A DNA stretch of 64,000 nucleotides, from NCBI RefSeq assembly GCF_000691525.1, contig NZ_JMDW01000008.1:682001-746000 (forward strand). The letters run 5' to 3'. Below are positions 1 through 10,600 of the stretch, piece by piece (positions within the stretch are counted from its first letter, which is position 1; each line of letters starts with the position of its first letter). This DNA comes from Mycolicibacterium neoaurum ATCC 25795 (GTDB lineage: Bacteria; Actinomycetota; Actinomycetes; Mycobacteriales; Mycobacteriaceae). A model generated the notes under the pieces. It was given only the letters and a program-made list of their open reading frames with translations, did no database searches and was not told the origin of the DNA. Made by a program: the position numbers and the translations under genes.

Positions 1-909
1 AACCAGCCGACGCCCGTCACGTTCGGCCGCTCCCACGAAGGTCTGGCCGGCGTCGTCGGTGTATCCGGTCTTGCCGCCGAGCGCGCCGGGGTAGTTGTAC
101 AGCAGCTTGTTGTCGTTCTCCAGCTCGTAGGCGGGCCACGGATACTTCTCGGTACCAACGATTTTGGAGAAGGTGTCGTTCTGCCACGCGTAGCGGTAGA
201 ACAATCCGATGTCGTAGGCCGAGGTGCTCATCCCCGGGCCGTCCAGCCCCGACGGGGTGGCCGCGCGGGTGTCCCGTGCGCCGAGCTTGCGCGCCAGCGT
301 GTTGACCTTCTGCAGTGCGGTGTCCATCCCGCCGAGCTGCATCGCCAGCGCGTGCGCGGCGTCGTTGCCGGACACCATCAGCAGCCCGTGCAGCAGATCG
401 TTGATCGTGTACCGCTCGCCGTTCTTGACCCCGACACGGCTGCCCTCGGCGTGCTCGTCGCCCTCGGTGCCGTTGACGATGCGGTTGATGGGCAGTTCCT
501 GGATGGACTGCATCGCGACGAGCACCTTGATGATGCTGGCCGGGCGATGCCTGCCGTGCGGATCCTTGGCGGCGATGACCTCACCGGTGTCCAGATCGGC
601 AACCAACCATGCCTCGGCAGAGACATCCTCGGGCACCGGGCCGGTACCTGCGGCGGTCACGATGCCGCAACCGCCAAGCGCTTCGCCGCCCAACGGCGTC
701 GCGGGAACCGGCAGCGCGCCCGGGGTCGGGTCACCCGGCTTGGGGACTTCCGAGGCATCGACCGCCGGCGGTGTCGTGGTGCGGTACGGGCAGGGGTCCG
801 GCGCCGGTTCCGCACCAGCCAGCGGCGCGCTGACCAGCGCGGGACCCGCCAGCATCAATGCCGTGGTGACCGCGCAAGTCACTCGGCGCAACGTCGCGAA
901 GGAAGCCAT
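1..909 (-). CDS. dacB1: D-alanyl-D-alanine carboxypeptidase, DacB1-like (C-terminus beyond left edge)
   Basis: Serine DD-peptidase that trims the terminal D-Ala of peptidoglycan stem peptides outside the membrane. The reading frame starts at ATG 909 and runs off base 1, giving 303 codons here. The N-terminus has a signal-peptide-like hydrophobic stretch ending near GAEPAP and a Pro-rich linker. All three penicillin-binding motifs are visible in order: SIIK (SxxK nucleophile), SGN, and KTG near the left edge. The neighbouring aminotransferase matches the Rv3330-Rv3329 arrangement recalled from M. tuberculosis. Three evenly spaced TCACA hexamers lie about 60 bp upstream (967-990). The family call is secure; assignment to dacB1 rather than a paralogue rests on synteny. 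Confidence 0.92.
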   Translation of the reverse strand, partial: MASFATLRRVTCAVTTALMLAGPALVSAPLAGAEPAPDPCPYRTTTPPAVDASEVPKPGDPTPGALPVPATPLGGEALGGCGIVTAAGTGPVPEDVSAEAWLVADLDTGEVIAAKDPHGRHRPASIIKVLVAMQSIQELPINRIVNGTEGDEHAEGSRVGVKNGERYTINDLLHGLLMVSGNDAAHALAMQLGGMDTALQKVNTLARKLGARDTRAATPSGLDGPGMSTSAYDIGLFYRYAWQNDTFSKIVGTEKYPWPAYELENDNKLLYNYPGALGGKTGYTDDAGQTFVGAAERDGRRLV

Positions 910-966
910 GATGACTGCAGATTAGGAGACCGCGGACCGATTTTCGTCTCGCCACGCTGTGGCTGA

Positions 967-990
967 TGTGACTTGTGTGATTAATGTGAT
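967..990 (-). promoter_or_regulatory. Triple (G/A)TCACA direct repeat upstream of dacB1, MtrA-like
   Basis: Read on the minus strand, the hexamers ATCACA (985-990), ATCACA (976-981) and GTCACA (967-972) repeat with an exact 9-bp period and 3-bp spacers. They lie 58 bp upstream of the dacB1 ATG. Direct GTCACA-type repeats are the described recognition pattern of the mycobacterial response regulator MtrA, which controls cell-wall and division genes. Binding here is inferred. Confidence 0.5.
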
Positions 991-997
991 TTAACGT

Positions 998-1059
998 CAC
1001 CGACGGTGCACCCAGAGCGAGATGTGTGCTGCTTCCTCGATCTGTGTGCACCGTCGGTG
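998..1059. repeat. 14-bp perfect inverted repeat between aminotransferase and dacB1
   Basis: CACCGACGGTGCAC (998-1011) is perfectly complementary to GTGCACCGTCGGTG (1046-1059) across a 34-nt loop. It starts just past the stop of the minus-strand aminotransferase gene and precedes the dacB1 promoter region. A transcription terminator for the upstream operon is the likeliest role. The long loop makes this less certain than the compact hairpins elsewhere in the window. Confidence 0.4.
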
Positions 1060-1069
1060 CTCGCGGCGC

Positions 1070-2455
1070 TCAGAGCCGGCGCGCCGCCTCGGACAGCACG
1101 TTGTGCAGGATGTCGTAGATCGCGTCGAACTCGGCCTGCCCGCTGATCAGCGGCGGCGCCAGCTGCACCACTGGGTCGCCACGGTCGTCGGCGCGGCAGT
1201 ACAGTCCGGCCTCCCACAGTGCCGGGGTCAGGAATCCGCGCAGCAACCGCTCGGACTCGTCGTCGTCGAAGGTCTCCTTGGTCGCCTTGTCCTTGACCAG
1301 TTCGATGCCATAGAAGAAGCCCTCACCGCGCACATCGCCGACGATCGGGAGATCGTAGAGCTTCTCCAGCGTCGCCTTGAATGCCGGCGCATTCTGTTTG
1401 ACGTGGTCGTTGATGCCCTCGCGCTCGAAGATGTCGAGGTTGGCCAGGGCGACGGCCGCCGAGACCGGATGTCCGCCGAAGGTGTAGCCGTGGCCGAAGA
1501 CGGTCTTTCCGTCGTCGAACGGCTCGAACAACCGGTCGCTGGCGATCATCGCGCCCAGTGGTGAGTAGCCCGACGTCAAGCCCTTGGCGCTGGTGATGAT
1601 GTCGGGCACATAGCCGAAGTCATCGCAGGCGAACATCGAGCCGATCCGGCCGTAAGCGCAGATGACCTCGTCGGAGACCAGCAGCACGTCGTATTCGTCG
1701 CAGATCTCGCGGACGCGTTCGAAGTATCCCGGCGGCGGGGGGAAGCATCCGCCGGCGTTTTGCACCGGCTCGAGGAAGACTGCGGCGACGGTGTCGGGGC
1801 CCTCGAACTCGATGGCCTCGGCGATGCGGTCGGCGCAGTACTGACCGAAGGCCTTCTCGTCGTGCGCGAACGGTTCGGGCGCGCGGTAGAAGTTGGTGTT
1901 CGGTGCGCGGAAGCCGCCCGGGGTCAGCGGCTCGAAGGGAGCCTTGAAGGCGGGTATACCGGTGATCGCCAGCGCGCCCTGCGGAGTGCCGTGGTAGGCG
2001 ATGGACCGCGAAACCACCTTGTGCTTACCGGGTTTGCCGGTGAGCTTGAAGAACTGCTTGGCCAGCTTCCAGGCGGACTCGACCGCCTCGCCGCCGCCGG
2101 TGGTGAAGAACACCCGGTTCAGATCGCCCGGTGCGTAATTGGCGACCCGCTCGGCCAGCTCGATCGCCGTCGGCGTCGCGTAGGACCACAGCGGGAAGAA
2201 GGCCAGCTGCTCGGCTTGCTTGGCCGCGGCCGCGGCCAGTTCCTCACGGCCGTGGCCGACCTGGACGACGAACAGGCCGGACAGGCCGTCGATGTAGCTG
2301 TTGCCCTTGTCGTCGAAGATTCGGGTGCCTTCGCCGCGGGTGATGATCGGCGGGGTTATATCGGCGCCGTGGCGCGCGAAGTGCCCCCACAGGTGGCGCT
2401 GGGCCTTGGCGGCCAGATCGCCGGTAGTGTTCGTGGTTGTTTCGGTGATAGTCAT
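1070..2455 (-). CDS. Class III (omega) aminotransferase, putative putrescine/polyamine:pyruvate type
   Basis: PLP-dependent transaminase of 461 aa moving a terminal amine to an oxo-acid acceptor. The fold-type I class III signature is clear: SDEVICAYGRIG with the cofactor Asp, followed by the Schiff-base lysine in TSAKGLTSGYSPLGA, plus FFTTGGGEAVESA near residue 120. It corresponds to recalled M. tuberculosis Rv3329 beside dacB1. Its ATG overlaps the stop of the upstream Lrp gene (ATGA), so the two are translationally coupled. A divergent aminobutyraldehyde-type dehydrogenase next door suggests amine or polyamine degradation, with a diamine or omega-amino acid as substrate. Substrate specificity cannot be read from sequence. 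Confidence 0.88.
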   Translation of the reverse strand: MTITETTTNTTGDLAAKAQRHLWGHFARHGADITPPIITRGEGTRIFDDKGNSYIDGLSGLFVVQVGHGREELAAAAAKQAEQLAFFPLWSYATPTAIELAERVANYAPGDLNRVFFTTGGGEAVESAWKLAKQFFKLTGKPGKHKVVSRSIAYHGTPQGALAITGIPAFKAPFEPLTPGGFRAPNTNFYRAPEPFAHDEKAFGQYCADRIAEAIEFEGPDTVAAVFLEPVQNAGGCFPPPPGYFERVREICDEYDVLLVSDEVICAYGRIGSMFACDDFGYVPDIITSAKGLTSGYSPLGAMIASDRLFEPFDDGKTVFGHGYTFGGHPVSAAVALANLDIFEREGINDHVKQNAPAFKATLEKLYDLPIVGDVRGEGFFYGIELVKDKATKETFDDDESERLLRGFLTPALWEAGLYCRADDRGDPVVQLAPPLISGQAEFDAIYDILHNVLSEAARRL

Positions 2456-2973
2456 CTAGTGCCCCAGTTGTATTGCTGCTTAACGAGTTTCAAGTAAACC
2501 AACGTTTCGGTGGATATCACTCCCGGGACGGCGCGGATCTTGGTGTTGAGTAGGTCGAGCAGGTCACCGTCGTCCTCGCAGACCACCTCGACGATGGCAT
2601 CGAAGGTGCCGGCGGTCAGTACCACGTAGTCGACGGATTCCAGTTGGGCCAGCTTCTCGGCGACCTTGGTCGTATCGCCGGTGCAGCGGATGCCGATCAT
2701 GGCCTGACGTGCGAAGCCCAGTTGCATCGGGTCGGTGACCGCGACGATCTGCATGACGCCGGCGTCGACCATGCGCTGCACGCGCTGGCGCACCGCCGCT
2801 TCCGACAGTCCGACCGCCTTACCGATCCCGGCATAGGAACGCCGGCCATCCTGCTGGAGCTTCTCGATGATGGCCTTGGACAGTTCGTCGAGCTGGAAGG
2901 CGGCCCCCGGGCGCGAATGGTTGATTCGCAGTGACACGGCGGAGGGGCCGGGCGGAGAGTCCGGGTGCGACAT
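2452..2973 (-). CDS. Lrp/AsnC family transcriptional regulator
   Basis: DNA-binding feast/famine regulator of 173 aa if started at ATG 2973; an in-frame ATG at 3009 would add 12 residues. The N-terminal winged HTH is visible in LDELSKAIIEKLQQDGR followed by YAGIGKAVGLSEAAVRQRV. The C-terminal half is the RAM ligand-binding domain. It overlaps the aminotransferase start by 4 bp and is divergent from the aldehyde dehydrogenase at 3074. It therefore probably controls both in response to an amino acid or amine. The 100-bp divergent region holds a short TACAA/TTGTA inverted repeat that could be its site. Confidence 0.88.
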   Translation of the reverse strand: MSHPDSPPGPSAVSLRINHSRPGAAFQLDELSKAIIEKLQQDGRRSYAGIGKAVGLSEAAVRQRVQRMVDAGVMQIVAVTDPMQLGFARQAMIGIRCTGDTTKVAEKLAQLESVDYVVLTAGTFDAIVEVVCEDDGDLLDLLNTKIRAVPGVISTETLVYLKLVKQQYNWGTR

Positions 2974-3000
2974 GCCTTGATTGTGCACGGAATCCGTCGT

Positions 3001-3018
3001 TACAAGCAACCATTTGTA
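3001..3018. promoter_or_regulatory. Possible Lrp-type operator in the divergent region
   Basis: TACAA (3001-3005) and TTGTA (3014-3018) form a 5-8-5 inverted repeat centred between the Lrp gene and the aldehyde dehydrogenase gene. Position and size fit an Lrp/AsnC dimer site, but the arms are short. Confidence 0.25.
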
Positions 3019-3073
3019 TGAAATCAGGCGTTGGTCATGCCGTCGATCGCCGGAATGCGTAGCCTTGACGTTC

Positions 3074-4564
3074 GTGAGTGCTCAAAAACCTGCCATCGCC
3101 GGCAGTTGGATCAATGGTGCAGCAATAACCACGACGGGGCAGAGTTTCGACGTCATCAACCCCGCCACCGGGGCGGTGGTCACCACATATGCCCTGGCTA
3201 CCCCGGCCGATGTGGACGCCGCGGTGGCAGCCGCCCGCGCGGCGCAACCTGCCTGGGCCGCCGCACCGCCGGTGGAGCGGGCAGGTGTGCTGGCCAAACT
3301 GGCCGAACTGATGGAAGCGGCCGCCGACACCTTCATCGCCGAGGAGGTCGCCCAGTGCGGTAAGCCCGTGCGGCTGGCCACCGAGTTCGACGTCCCCGGC
3401 AGCATCGACAACGTCGCCTTCTTCGCGGGTGCCGCACGCCATCTGGAGGGCAAGGCCAGCGCCGAGTATTCGGCCGACCACACCTCCAGCATCCGGCGCG
3501 AGGCCGTCGGCGTCGTCGCGACGATCACGCCGTGGAACTATCCGCTGCAGATGGCGGTCTGGAAGGTCATTCCGGCCCTCGCCGCGGGATGCGCGGTGGT
3601 CATCAAGCCCGCCGAGATCACCCCCTTGACGACGCTGACGCTGGCCCGCATCGCCGCCGAAGCGGGTCTTCCCGCCGGGATCCTCAACGTCGTCACCGGT
3701 GCGGGCGGCGATGTCGGGACCGCGCTGGCCGGGCACCCCGATGTGGATGTGGTGACCTTCACCGGGTCGACCCCGGTCGGCCGCAAGGTGATGGCCGCCG
3801 CCGCGTTGCACGGTCACCGCACGCAGCTCGAGCTAGGTGGCAAGGCACCGTTCGTGGTGTTCGACGATGCGGACCTCGACGCGGCCATCCATGGCGCGGT
3901 GGCCGGTGCGTTGATCAACAGCGGACAGGACTGCACCGCGGCCACCCGGGCCATCGTCGCGCGTGATCTCTACGACGATTTCGTGGCCGGGGTCGGCGAG
4001 GTGATGAGCAAGATCGTCGTCGGCGATCCGCACGACAAGGACACCGATCTGGGTCCGCTGATCACGTACGCCCACCGCGAGAAGGTGGCCGCGATGGTGT
4101 CCCGCGCCCCCGATCAGGGCGGGCGCATCGTCACCGGCGGTGTCATTCCCGATCTGCCCGGCGCGTTCTACCGGCCGACGCTCATCGCGGACGTGTCAGA
4201 GTCCTCGGAGATCTACCGCGACGAGATCTTCGGTCCGGTGCTCACCGTGCGGGCGTTCACCGATGACGACGACGCGCTGCGCCAGGCCAACGACACTGCC
4301 TACGGTCTGGCGGCCTCGGCCTGGACCCGTGACGTGTACCGGGCGCAGCGCGCCTCGCGTGAGATCAACGCCGGTTGTGTGTGGATCAACGACCACATCC
4401 CGATCATCTCCGAGATGCCGCACGGCGGTGTCGGGGCGTCCGGGTTCGGTAAGGACATGAGCCAGTACAGCTTCGAGGAATACCTGACCATCAAGCATGT
4501 GATGAGCGATATCACCGGGGTGGCCGAGAAGGAGTGGCACCGGACGATTTTCGCGTCTCGGTAG
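3074..4564 (+). CDS. Aldehyde dehydrogenase, gamma-aminobutyraldehyde dehydrogenase-like
   Basis: NAD(P)-dependent ALDH of 496 aa from GTG 3074 (VSAQKPAIAG). Upstream in-frame starts add sequence with no family resemblance. The catalytic Glu lies in LELGGKA (about residue 253) and the nucleophilic Cys in SGQDCTAATR (about residue 287). The SGQDCTA context and the C-terminal EMPHGGVGASGFGKDMSQYS resemble PatD-type aminobutyraldehyde dehydrogenases rather than generic betaine-aldehyde enzymes. With the divergent aminotransferase and Lrp regulator it would convert putrescine through 4-aminobutyraldehyde to 4-aminobutyrate. Family is certain; substrate is inferred from motif context and neighbours. 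Confidence 0.88.
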   Translation: MSAQKPAIAGSWINGAAITTTGQSFDVINPATGAVVTTYALATPADVDAAVAAARAAQPAWAAAPPVERAGVLAKLAELMEAAADTFIAEEVAQCGKPVRLATEFDVPGSIDNVAFFAGAARHLEGKASAEYSADHTSSIRREAVGVVATITPWNYPLQMAVWKVIPALAAGCAVVIKPAEITPLTTLTLARIAAEAGLPAGILNVVTGAGGDVGTALAGHPDVDVVTFTGSTPVGRKVMAAAALHGHRTQLELGGKAPFVVFDDADLDAAIHGAVAGALINSGQDCTAATRAIVARDLYDDFVAGVGEVMSKIVVGDPHDKDTDLGPLITYAHREKVAAMVSRAPDQGGRIVTGGVIPDLPGAFYRPTLIADVSESSEIYRDEIFGPVLTVRAFTDDDDALRQANDTAYGLAASAWTRDVYRAQRASREINAGCVWINDHIPIISEMPHGGVGASGFGKDMSQYSFEEYLTIKHVMSDITGVAEKEWHRTIFASR

Positions 4565-4569
4565 CCTGC

Positions 4570-4618
4570 GATTTGTGGAGTTTCAGCCGCCATGGTGGCG
4601 GCTGAAACTCCACAAATC
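4570..4618. terminator. 23-bp perfect inverted repeat, bidirectional terminator candidate
   Basis: The left arm 4570-4592 begins GATTTGTGGAGTTTCAGCCG and is perfectly complementary to 4596-4618 across a 3-nt loop. It starts 6 bp after the aldehyde dehydrogenase stop and ends 31 bp before the stop of the convergent large gene. There is no clear T-run. The TTTGTGGAGT arm sequence recurs at 25921-25982, so it may belong to a dispersed palindromic family. Confidence 0.65.
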
Positions 4619-4649
4619 ACTACTCGTCGCGGGGTCTATGGCCGCACGA

Positions 4650-7600
4650 TCATGCGTATTTGTGACTTGGGTAGCTCTTGATCTTCGTACCCTGGAAATA
4701 GCCCAGTTCGGCGTAGGTGTACTTCTTGTCGAACTCTTGGCCGATCTTGATGTAGGTCTCCATTGAGTGGTAGCACCCCAAGTTGATGCCGCAGTTATTG
4801 TTGGCAGCCGAAGAGTAGGTCTTCGTGTTCAGGCTAATCAAAGTCCATGTGTCCAATGCGCCGCCCGATACCACATCCCATTGGCTTTCCAGGTGGATCG
4901 ACTGGTAGTTGAGTCCACTGACATGGATCAGCGGAGTGACACGGGGTGATCCGAAGGTAACCACAGCAGTGACGTTGAAGTATTCCCGCCACCGTGAGTC
5001 TTGCGCAATGAGTTGCGCGATCATACCGCCCTTACTGTGGCCAACAAGCATCGTTTCCGATGGTGTGCGGTAGGGAACTTCGTTGTACGCCTGCAGAATC
5101 TTCTGTACAGCACTGCTCTTGTATCCGTTAACCCGTACATCCCAGGCATTTTGGATCGACTCGATCGTGAACTCGATACCGGTTATGTAGACCACAAGTC
5201 GATTGGTGCCGTCGCTGCTGGACACTCGATCTACCCGGATTGAGTCACTGCCTGCATTCTTGGTCAGGTAGAGTTCCTTGATCCGCTTCGCCAAAGCCTC
5301 CGTTGTCGTCGAGTAAGTGGGCTGCGTGGATTTTGTTGATGACTTCGGTTTTGTTTCCTGGACGGGAGTCGCGCCACGGTAGACAAACGCATCCCAACCC
5401 TGTTGGCCGATTCGTTGTGAGGCTGCGAATCGACCATCCTCGGATGCGGGTAGCGTCTCCGTAGTGCCGGCACGGACCAAGATGGCTCCGACCGGTGCGA
5501 GGTTGTCACTCCGCGGTCCGAACACCACAAGGACGTCCTGTGAGTAGGTGTTTCGGTAGACGAGGCGGCCTTGTGAATCGCTGGCGAAACCGTGGGAGCC
5601 GTACTGCTGCTGCATCACGTCAGCCAACTGTTTCGCATAACTCTCGCTGATCGGCGTCACATCATTGGTGAGGCCACGCAAGCTCTTGATGTACGACGTA
5701 TAGAAGAACCGTCCGGTGGGGTCGGCCGTGATGAACGGCCGGAGGTACGCAGTGTCTATGACCCGGATGTACGGGTTGGTCGAATTCGATGCAAGGGAGA
5801 ACGCGGGCGATCTGCCGGGCTCACTTGTCGTCGTGTTGCGTTGTACCAGAGGCTGATCCGATGCTGGTGCGATGAGCGCGTGCACGGTCGTGGTCCCCGC
5901 CCCGCCCTGTTGGCTCACGCTGACGTAGACCGCTCCGTCGGACCCGAACACCACACTGCCGTTCGGATGGCCGAGTAGTGCCTCGCCTACCTGCGATGTT
6001 CCATTTGGCGTGACGGTGAAGACAGTGGTGACATGGATCTGCCGTGCGAAGTCGAATTCATAGGTCGCCTGATGGGCGACGCCATTGGAGTCGAAAACCA
6101 CTGAACTGCTCGGTAGTCCGTTGAACGACCAGCTCGCGACGCCGTTGGATGACACGACCGCGACAGTTGTGCTGTATCCGCCGGTGGCAGAATTCTTCGA
6201 ACTGACAGTCAGATAGGCATTCCCGTCCGGTCCAACTACCGGCCCACTGGGTTTGCCCACGGTATCGGAGTTACCTGGATATCCGGCGAGCATATGAGTA
6301 TCCCTGCCCGACGCGGTGATGGCGGCGATACGTGTTATATCCGTCGTCGAGTCGTATGTCGTCTGGTACACGGTGCCGGCCGACCCTGGGACGACACCAC
6401 CGACAGGCTGACCCGACATCGTCCAGAGCTCGATGGCGCCGTCGCGTTGCAGGACTGTCACCGTGGTGGTGGTTGAGTCCGACTCTGAGTTGCTGGCGCT
6501 TGTCGTGAGGTAGGCAACGCCGTCGGAATCGACAACCGCCGGAAGCCAAGAACCGTCCAACGCGATCGGCGTCCCGGCGACCGGTTCGATCAGTGCGGTA
6601 AGTCCATTCTCGGTAACCTCGACCAGCAGCGTCGACGATGCGCCGGACTCAGAACCCTCGGAGTCGTCGAGTATCACTACCGTCAGTAGTGCGCTGCCAT
6701 CCGGCCGTACGACTATGCCGCCGATAGGTATTCCGGTGACTGTCTCGGGTCGTGCGACCAACCCGGTGCCCTCGAGAACTGCAACGGCCGCAGTGAAAGT
6801 TGTGTCTCCTGTCTCTGAATCGAGGTGCGCGATACCCAAAGACTGGTAGACGGTGCCATCGGATGCGATGGTGACGGGCCCACCGGCGAAGCCTGCGGTG
6901 GTGTGCGATGTCAGGCCGTCGGCGCTGAGGATGACAACCGATGTTGTGGCACCGCTGTAATCGAGGCTGTCGCTGGGAATGTCGGTGACGGTCAGGTAGA
7001 CGGTCCCGTCCGGGGCGACGACCGCGTTAGATGCGCCGGAGATGGGCCCGCCGGGGATGCCGCTGACTTCGTGGTCGAACACGACGCCGTCGACGATGGC
7101 CAGCACAGTCGTTGTGTAGGCGCTGTTCTGCTCATCGTGTCGGTAGATGATCTGGTAGGTGGCGTTGTCGCCCGATACGACCGGACCGATCGGGATGCCC
7201 GAGCGCAGACCGGTGAAGTATCCGGTGCCGTCGCTCGCGATCACCAGTACGCCGGACTGCCGGTCACCGCTTGCCGGATCTGTATAGGTAAGTGTTTGGT
7301 AGACAACCCCGTTGGGACCGGCTGTGATGTCGCCGTAGGTCTCACCCGTGCCCTGAACGGATGTCGAGCTACCATCGGCCCGCACAAGGGTCAGCGTAGT
7401 GGTGACCAGGCCGGTCCCGGAACCGGTGCTGACCGTGGACTGATACACGGCGTTGCCGACTGCCAGCGTCGACGTGCTCACCATAACAGGAGTTCCGGTG
7501 ATCTCGGGCCCATGTTGGATGCCGCCGTCGGGCAACCCCGAGACAGCCGTGATGATTGCAATGCTCGCGCCGTTGGAACCCAGGTAGGGCACGTACACGG

Positions 7601-10600
7601 TGCCGTCTTCTGCGACGGTGACGTCGGAAGCCTGGACATCTTGAGCCAGCGCGATGCTGCGAACCACGGCTCCGGCCTGGTCGAGTTCAACAACGCTTGA
7701 GCTGCCGAAGTCGGAGACAAACAGGTGGCCTACGGCGTTGACAGCGATCGCCCACGGTGCGCCACCAACCTCGAATACGTCCGCTGTAGTGCCGTTCTGG
7801 TTGACTACCTTGATGGCTCCGAGCCCGGGCTTGGTGAGATACAACAATCCGCTGCCCGAAATCGCCAGTCCCGCTACGCCGGAGTCATCGCCCTCGAACA
7901 GTGGCTCGCTCTGGATCACGCGGTGTACCGAACCGTCGACGTTCAGAACGGTGATGTTGTCATTGTTCCAGTTGGCGACATACAGGCGGCCGGTGCTGTC
8001 GACTGCCAATGCACCTGCCGGATCGGCCAGTTCGGCAAACTGTGAAGTCGCGTAGTCGTTGTCTGGATCGATGACGACGATGACACCGCGGCCGGCCTCT
8101 GCACTGAGATCTTCGAGAGTGTCAGCTACCTCGCTGCTGACGAACACCCGGCCGTCATCGCCCACAACCACGTCGTACGCCGAGGCGAAGGGGTATCCGA
8201 CGACATCGGCGATGCTCACCGTGGTGGCGTAGGTACCGTCGGCATTGAGCACCACCACCTCGCCGACGGTGTCATCAGCCAGGTAGGTGGTGAAGTAGAT
8301 GCGGCCGTCAGTGCCGACTGCCACGCTCTGGTTGCCCCACGACTCCTGCTCGCCGCCGTACAGCGCGCTCAGGGCAAAATCCGTCGCGGGCGTGATCGCT
8401 GCCTCGACCGTGATTGTCGCCGGAGCATGGAATCCGTCGGTGGCCGTGATGGTGAAGGTCGCCGCATCTTCCCCAGGCGTCAGCGAAGCCAATTGCCGCG
8501 CCTTCGAATTGGGTGTGTAGGTGAACGAACCGTCGTCCTGGACGGTGACGGCGCCGTTGCCATTGGTGGTGACGGTGTACAGCAACACCGGATCGTCGAG
8601 GTCGATGACATGGACCACGCCGGTGACTACGCCGGTGTATTTGTCGACGTTGTTGATCGTGTAGGCAGGGGACTGAGCCACGGGAGCCGCGACATTCGGT
8701 CTGATGGTCACGGTGATTGGGACGACGATGGTTTCCAGGCCGTCCGACACGGTGAGTGAGAAGGTCGTGTTGTCCTCCCCCTCGGTACTGGCTGCATCGA
8801 CCCGCGCCTGGGCGGTGGGGGTGAAGATCCAGTTCCCGTGAACGTCGACACTGACGGTCCCGACGGCGGTATCGGCGCTGCCAGGGGTCAACGTATAGCT
8901 GAGCGGGTCGCCGTCGGGGTCCTCGACGTTGACATGGCCACGGACACTTCCCAGTGCTCCGATGCCGGTCACATCAAACGCAGGATCACCGACCTCAGGT
9001 GCAGAGTTGGTGTCGGCTGGTAGACCGGAAAGCGTTACGCGATAGATTGTTCCGGTTGTGGAATCACTGAAGTAGATTGCGCTGTCCCCATCGACGACGA
9101 GTGACCACGGGATGACGGAACCGAGCGAGACCGGCGCGGTCATCGTCCCGCGGGGGTCGATGACGATGAGCTCGGCCTGCGTCGAGGGCCCGCCGGTGTT
9201 CGCTGCGTCGAATCCAGCGATGTATAGGGTGCCATCCGCGCCAAACGCCATCGATGCCGGGGAGAAGGCGCCGAGCGATATCGCCGGCGCCGCTTCTGTC
9301 CCGTCCCCGTTCAGTACGCGGATCTCGGTGTAGATGCTAGAGCCTGAGCCATCGCTGATCGGGATGTAGATCTTCCCATCGGGGGTGACGGCGAAAGCCG
9401 GGCCGCTGGCAGGCAGGGTGCCAGTTTCAGAGCCTGCGGCGTCGAAGATGTGGAGTGTGAACGTCGAGAACTCCTCGAATTCGGAGGGCGCCTCGAAACC
9501 GATGACGTAAACGTTCCCAGCGTCGTCGGTGGCCAGCGTCGCGCCTTGGCCAGGGATGCTCACGAACGTGTCGACCGACTGGGCCGCAGCATCGATAACC
9601 CATATCGTCCCGCTCGCGTAGTCACTCACGTACAGCAGACCGCCGTTGCCGACTGCGACACCCCACGGATTGCCGTTCAGTGACACCGGATCTCCGACAG
9701 GTATCCCGTCGGGCCCGAGGTAGATGATCGCTCCGTTACCAGGCAGTTGCTCGCCGGCTTCTGATATCCGAAGCCCGAGGTCGGTCACATAGAGGCCGCC
9801 GTTTCCATCCAGCGCCAGACCGATGGCCAAGGTGCCGATGTTCTCGGCGAACACGTCGATATCTGCGTTGAGCTCCTGGCCTCCACCGGGCTCGGTGATC
9901 ACATCGGAAGGATCCAGGACGACGATGCTTCTGCTGATCTGGCTCGGTACATACAGCAAACCGTCTGGTCCGATATCGAGGGCCAGTGATCCGGCTGGCG
10001 CCTCGACAGTGCCGATGATCCCGCGCCCGAACGGATCCACCGCATAGATCGTGCTGTTCAGAGGGTCGGTGACATAGGCGATTCCGTCGCCATCGACCGT
10101 CACGCCGTACGGCGCGACACCGGTGGTGGCGATCCGGACAACGAGTTCCCCATCCCCATTCAAGACGGTCAATTTTCCGTCAGTCGGTTGAGTCGGGTTG
10201 GCTGAGAAATCGAGTGAGGTGAGGTAGAGGTAACCTGTCGGTCCGATAGCGAGCCCGAATGAAGGATCTTCGAGTGCGATCGGTGCCCCGACCTGCGTGA
10301 GATCGGAGTCGAAGATGTACAGACGGCCTGAGCTCGTCGCTGTTTCGGGATTGAAGTCGAACGCGGTGACGTAGAGCTTGTCGTTGCCGAAGGCCACCTG
10401 CACGGCGGGTCCGGCCAGCACAGTTGTCGGCAGATAACCGTTGGCAGGATCGTAGGCGGTGACCCCTGTCGCGACGTCGGCGACAAAGATTCGGCCGTTC
10501 GGTCCCACGGCAATGTCGAAGGGTTGCACGCTGTCGCGCAGAAGTACCACGGGAGTGAACGTCTGGTCGGCTGTGTCGACGGTGCCCAGGATGTAGCCTG

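Noticed and set aside
4565..4649. Search for an immunity gene next to the large protein, which has the repeat-plus-C-terminal-enzyme layout of polymorphic toxins
   Set aside because: The downstream gap holds only the palindrome and then a convergent aldehyde dehydrogenase, so there is no immunity candidate; a toxin role is not supported.
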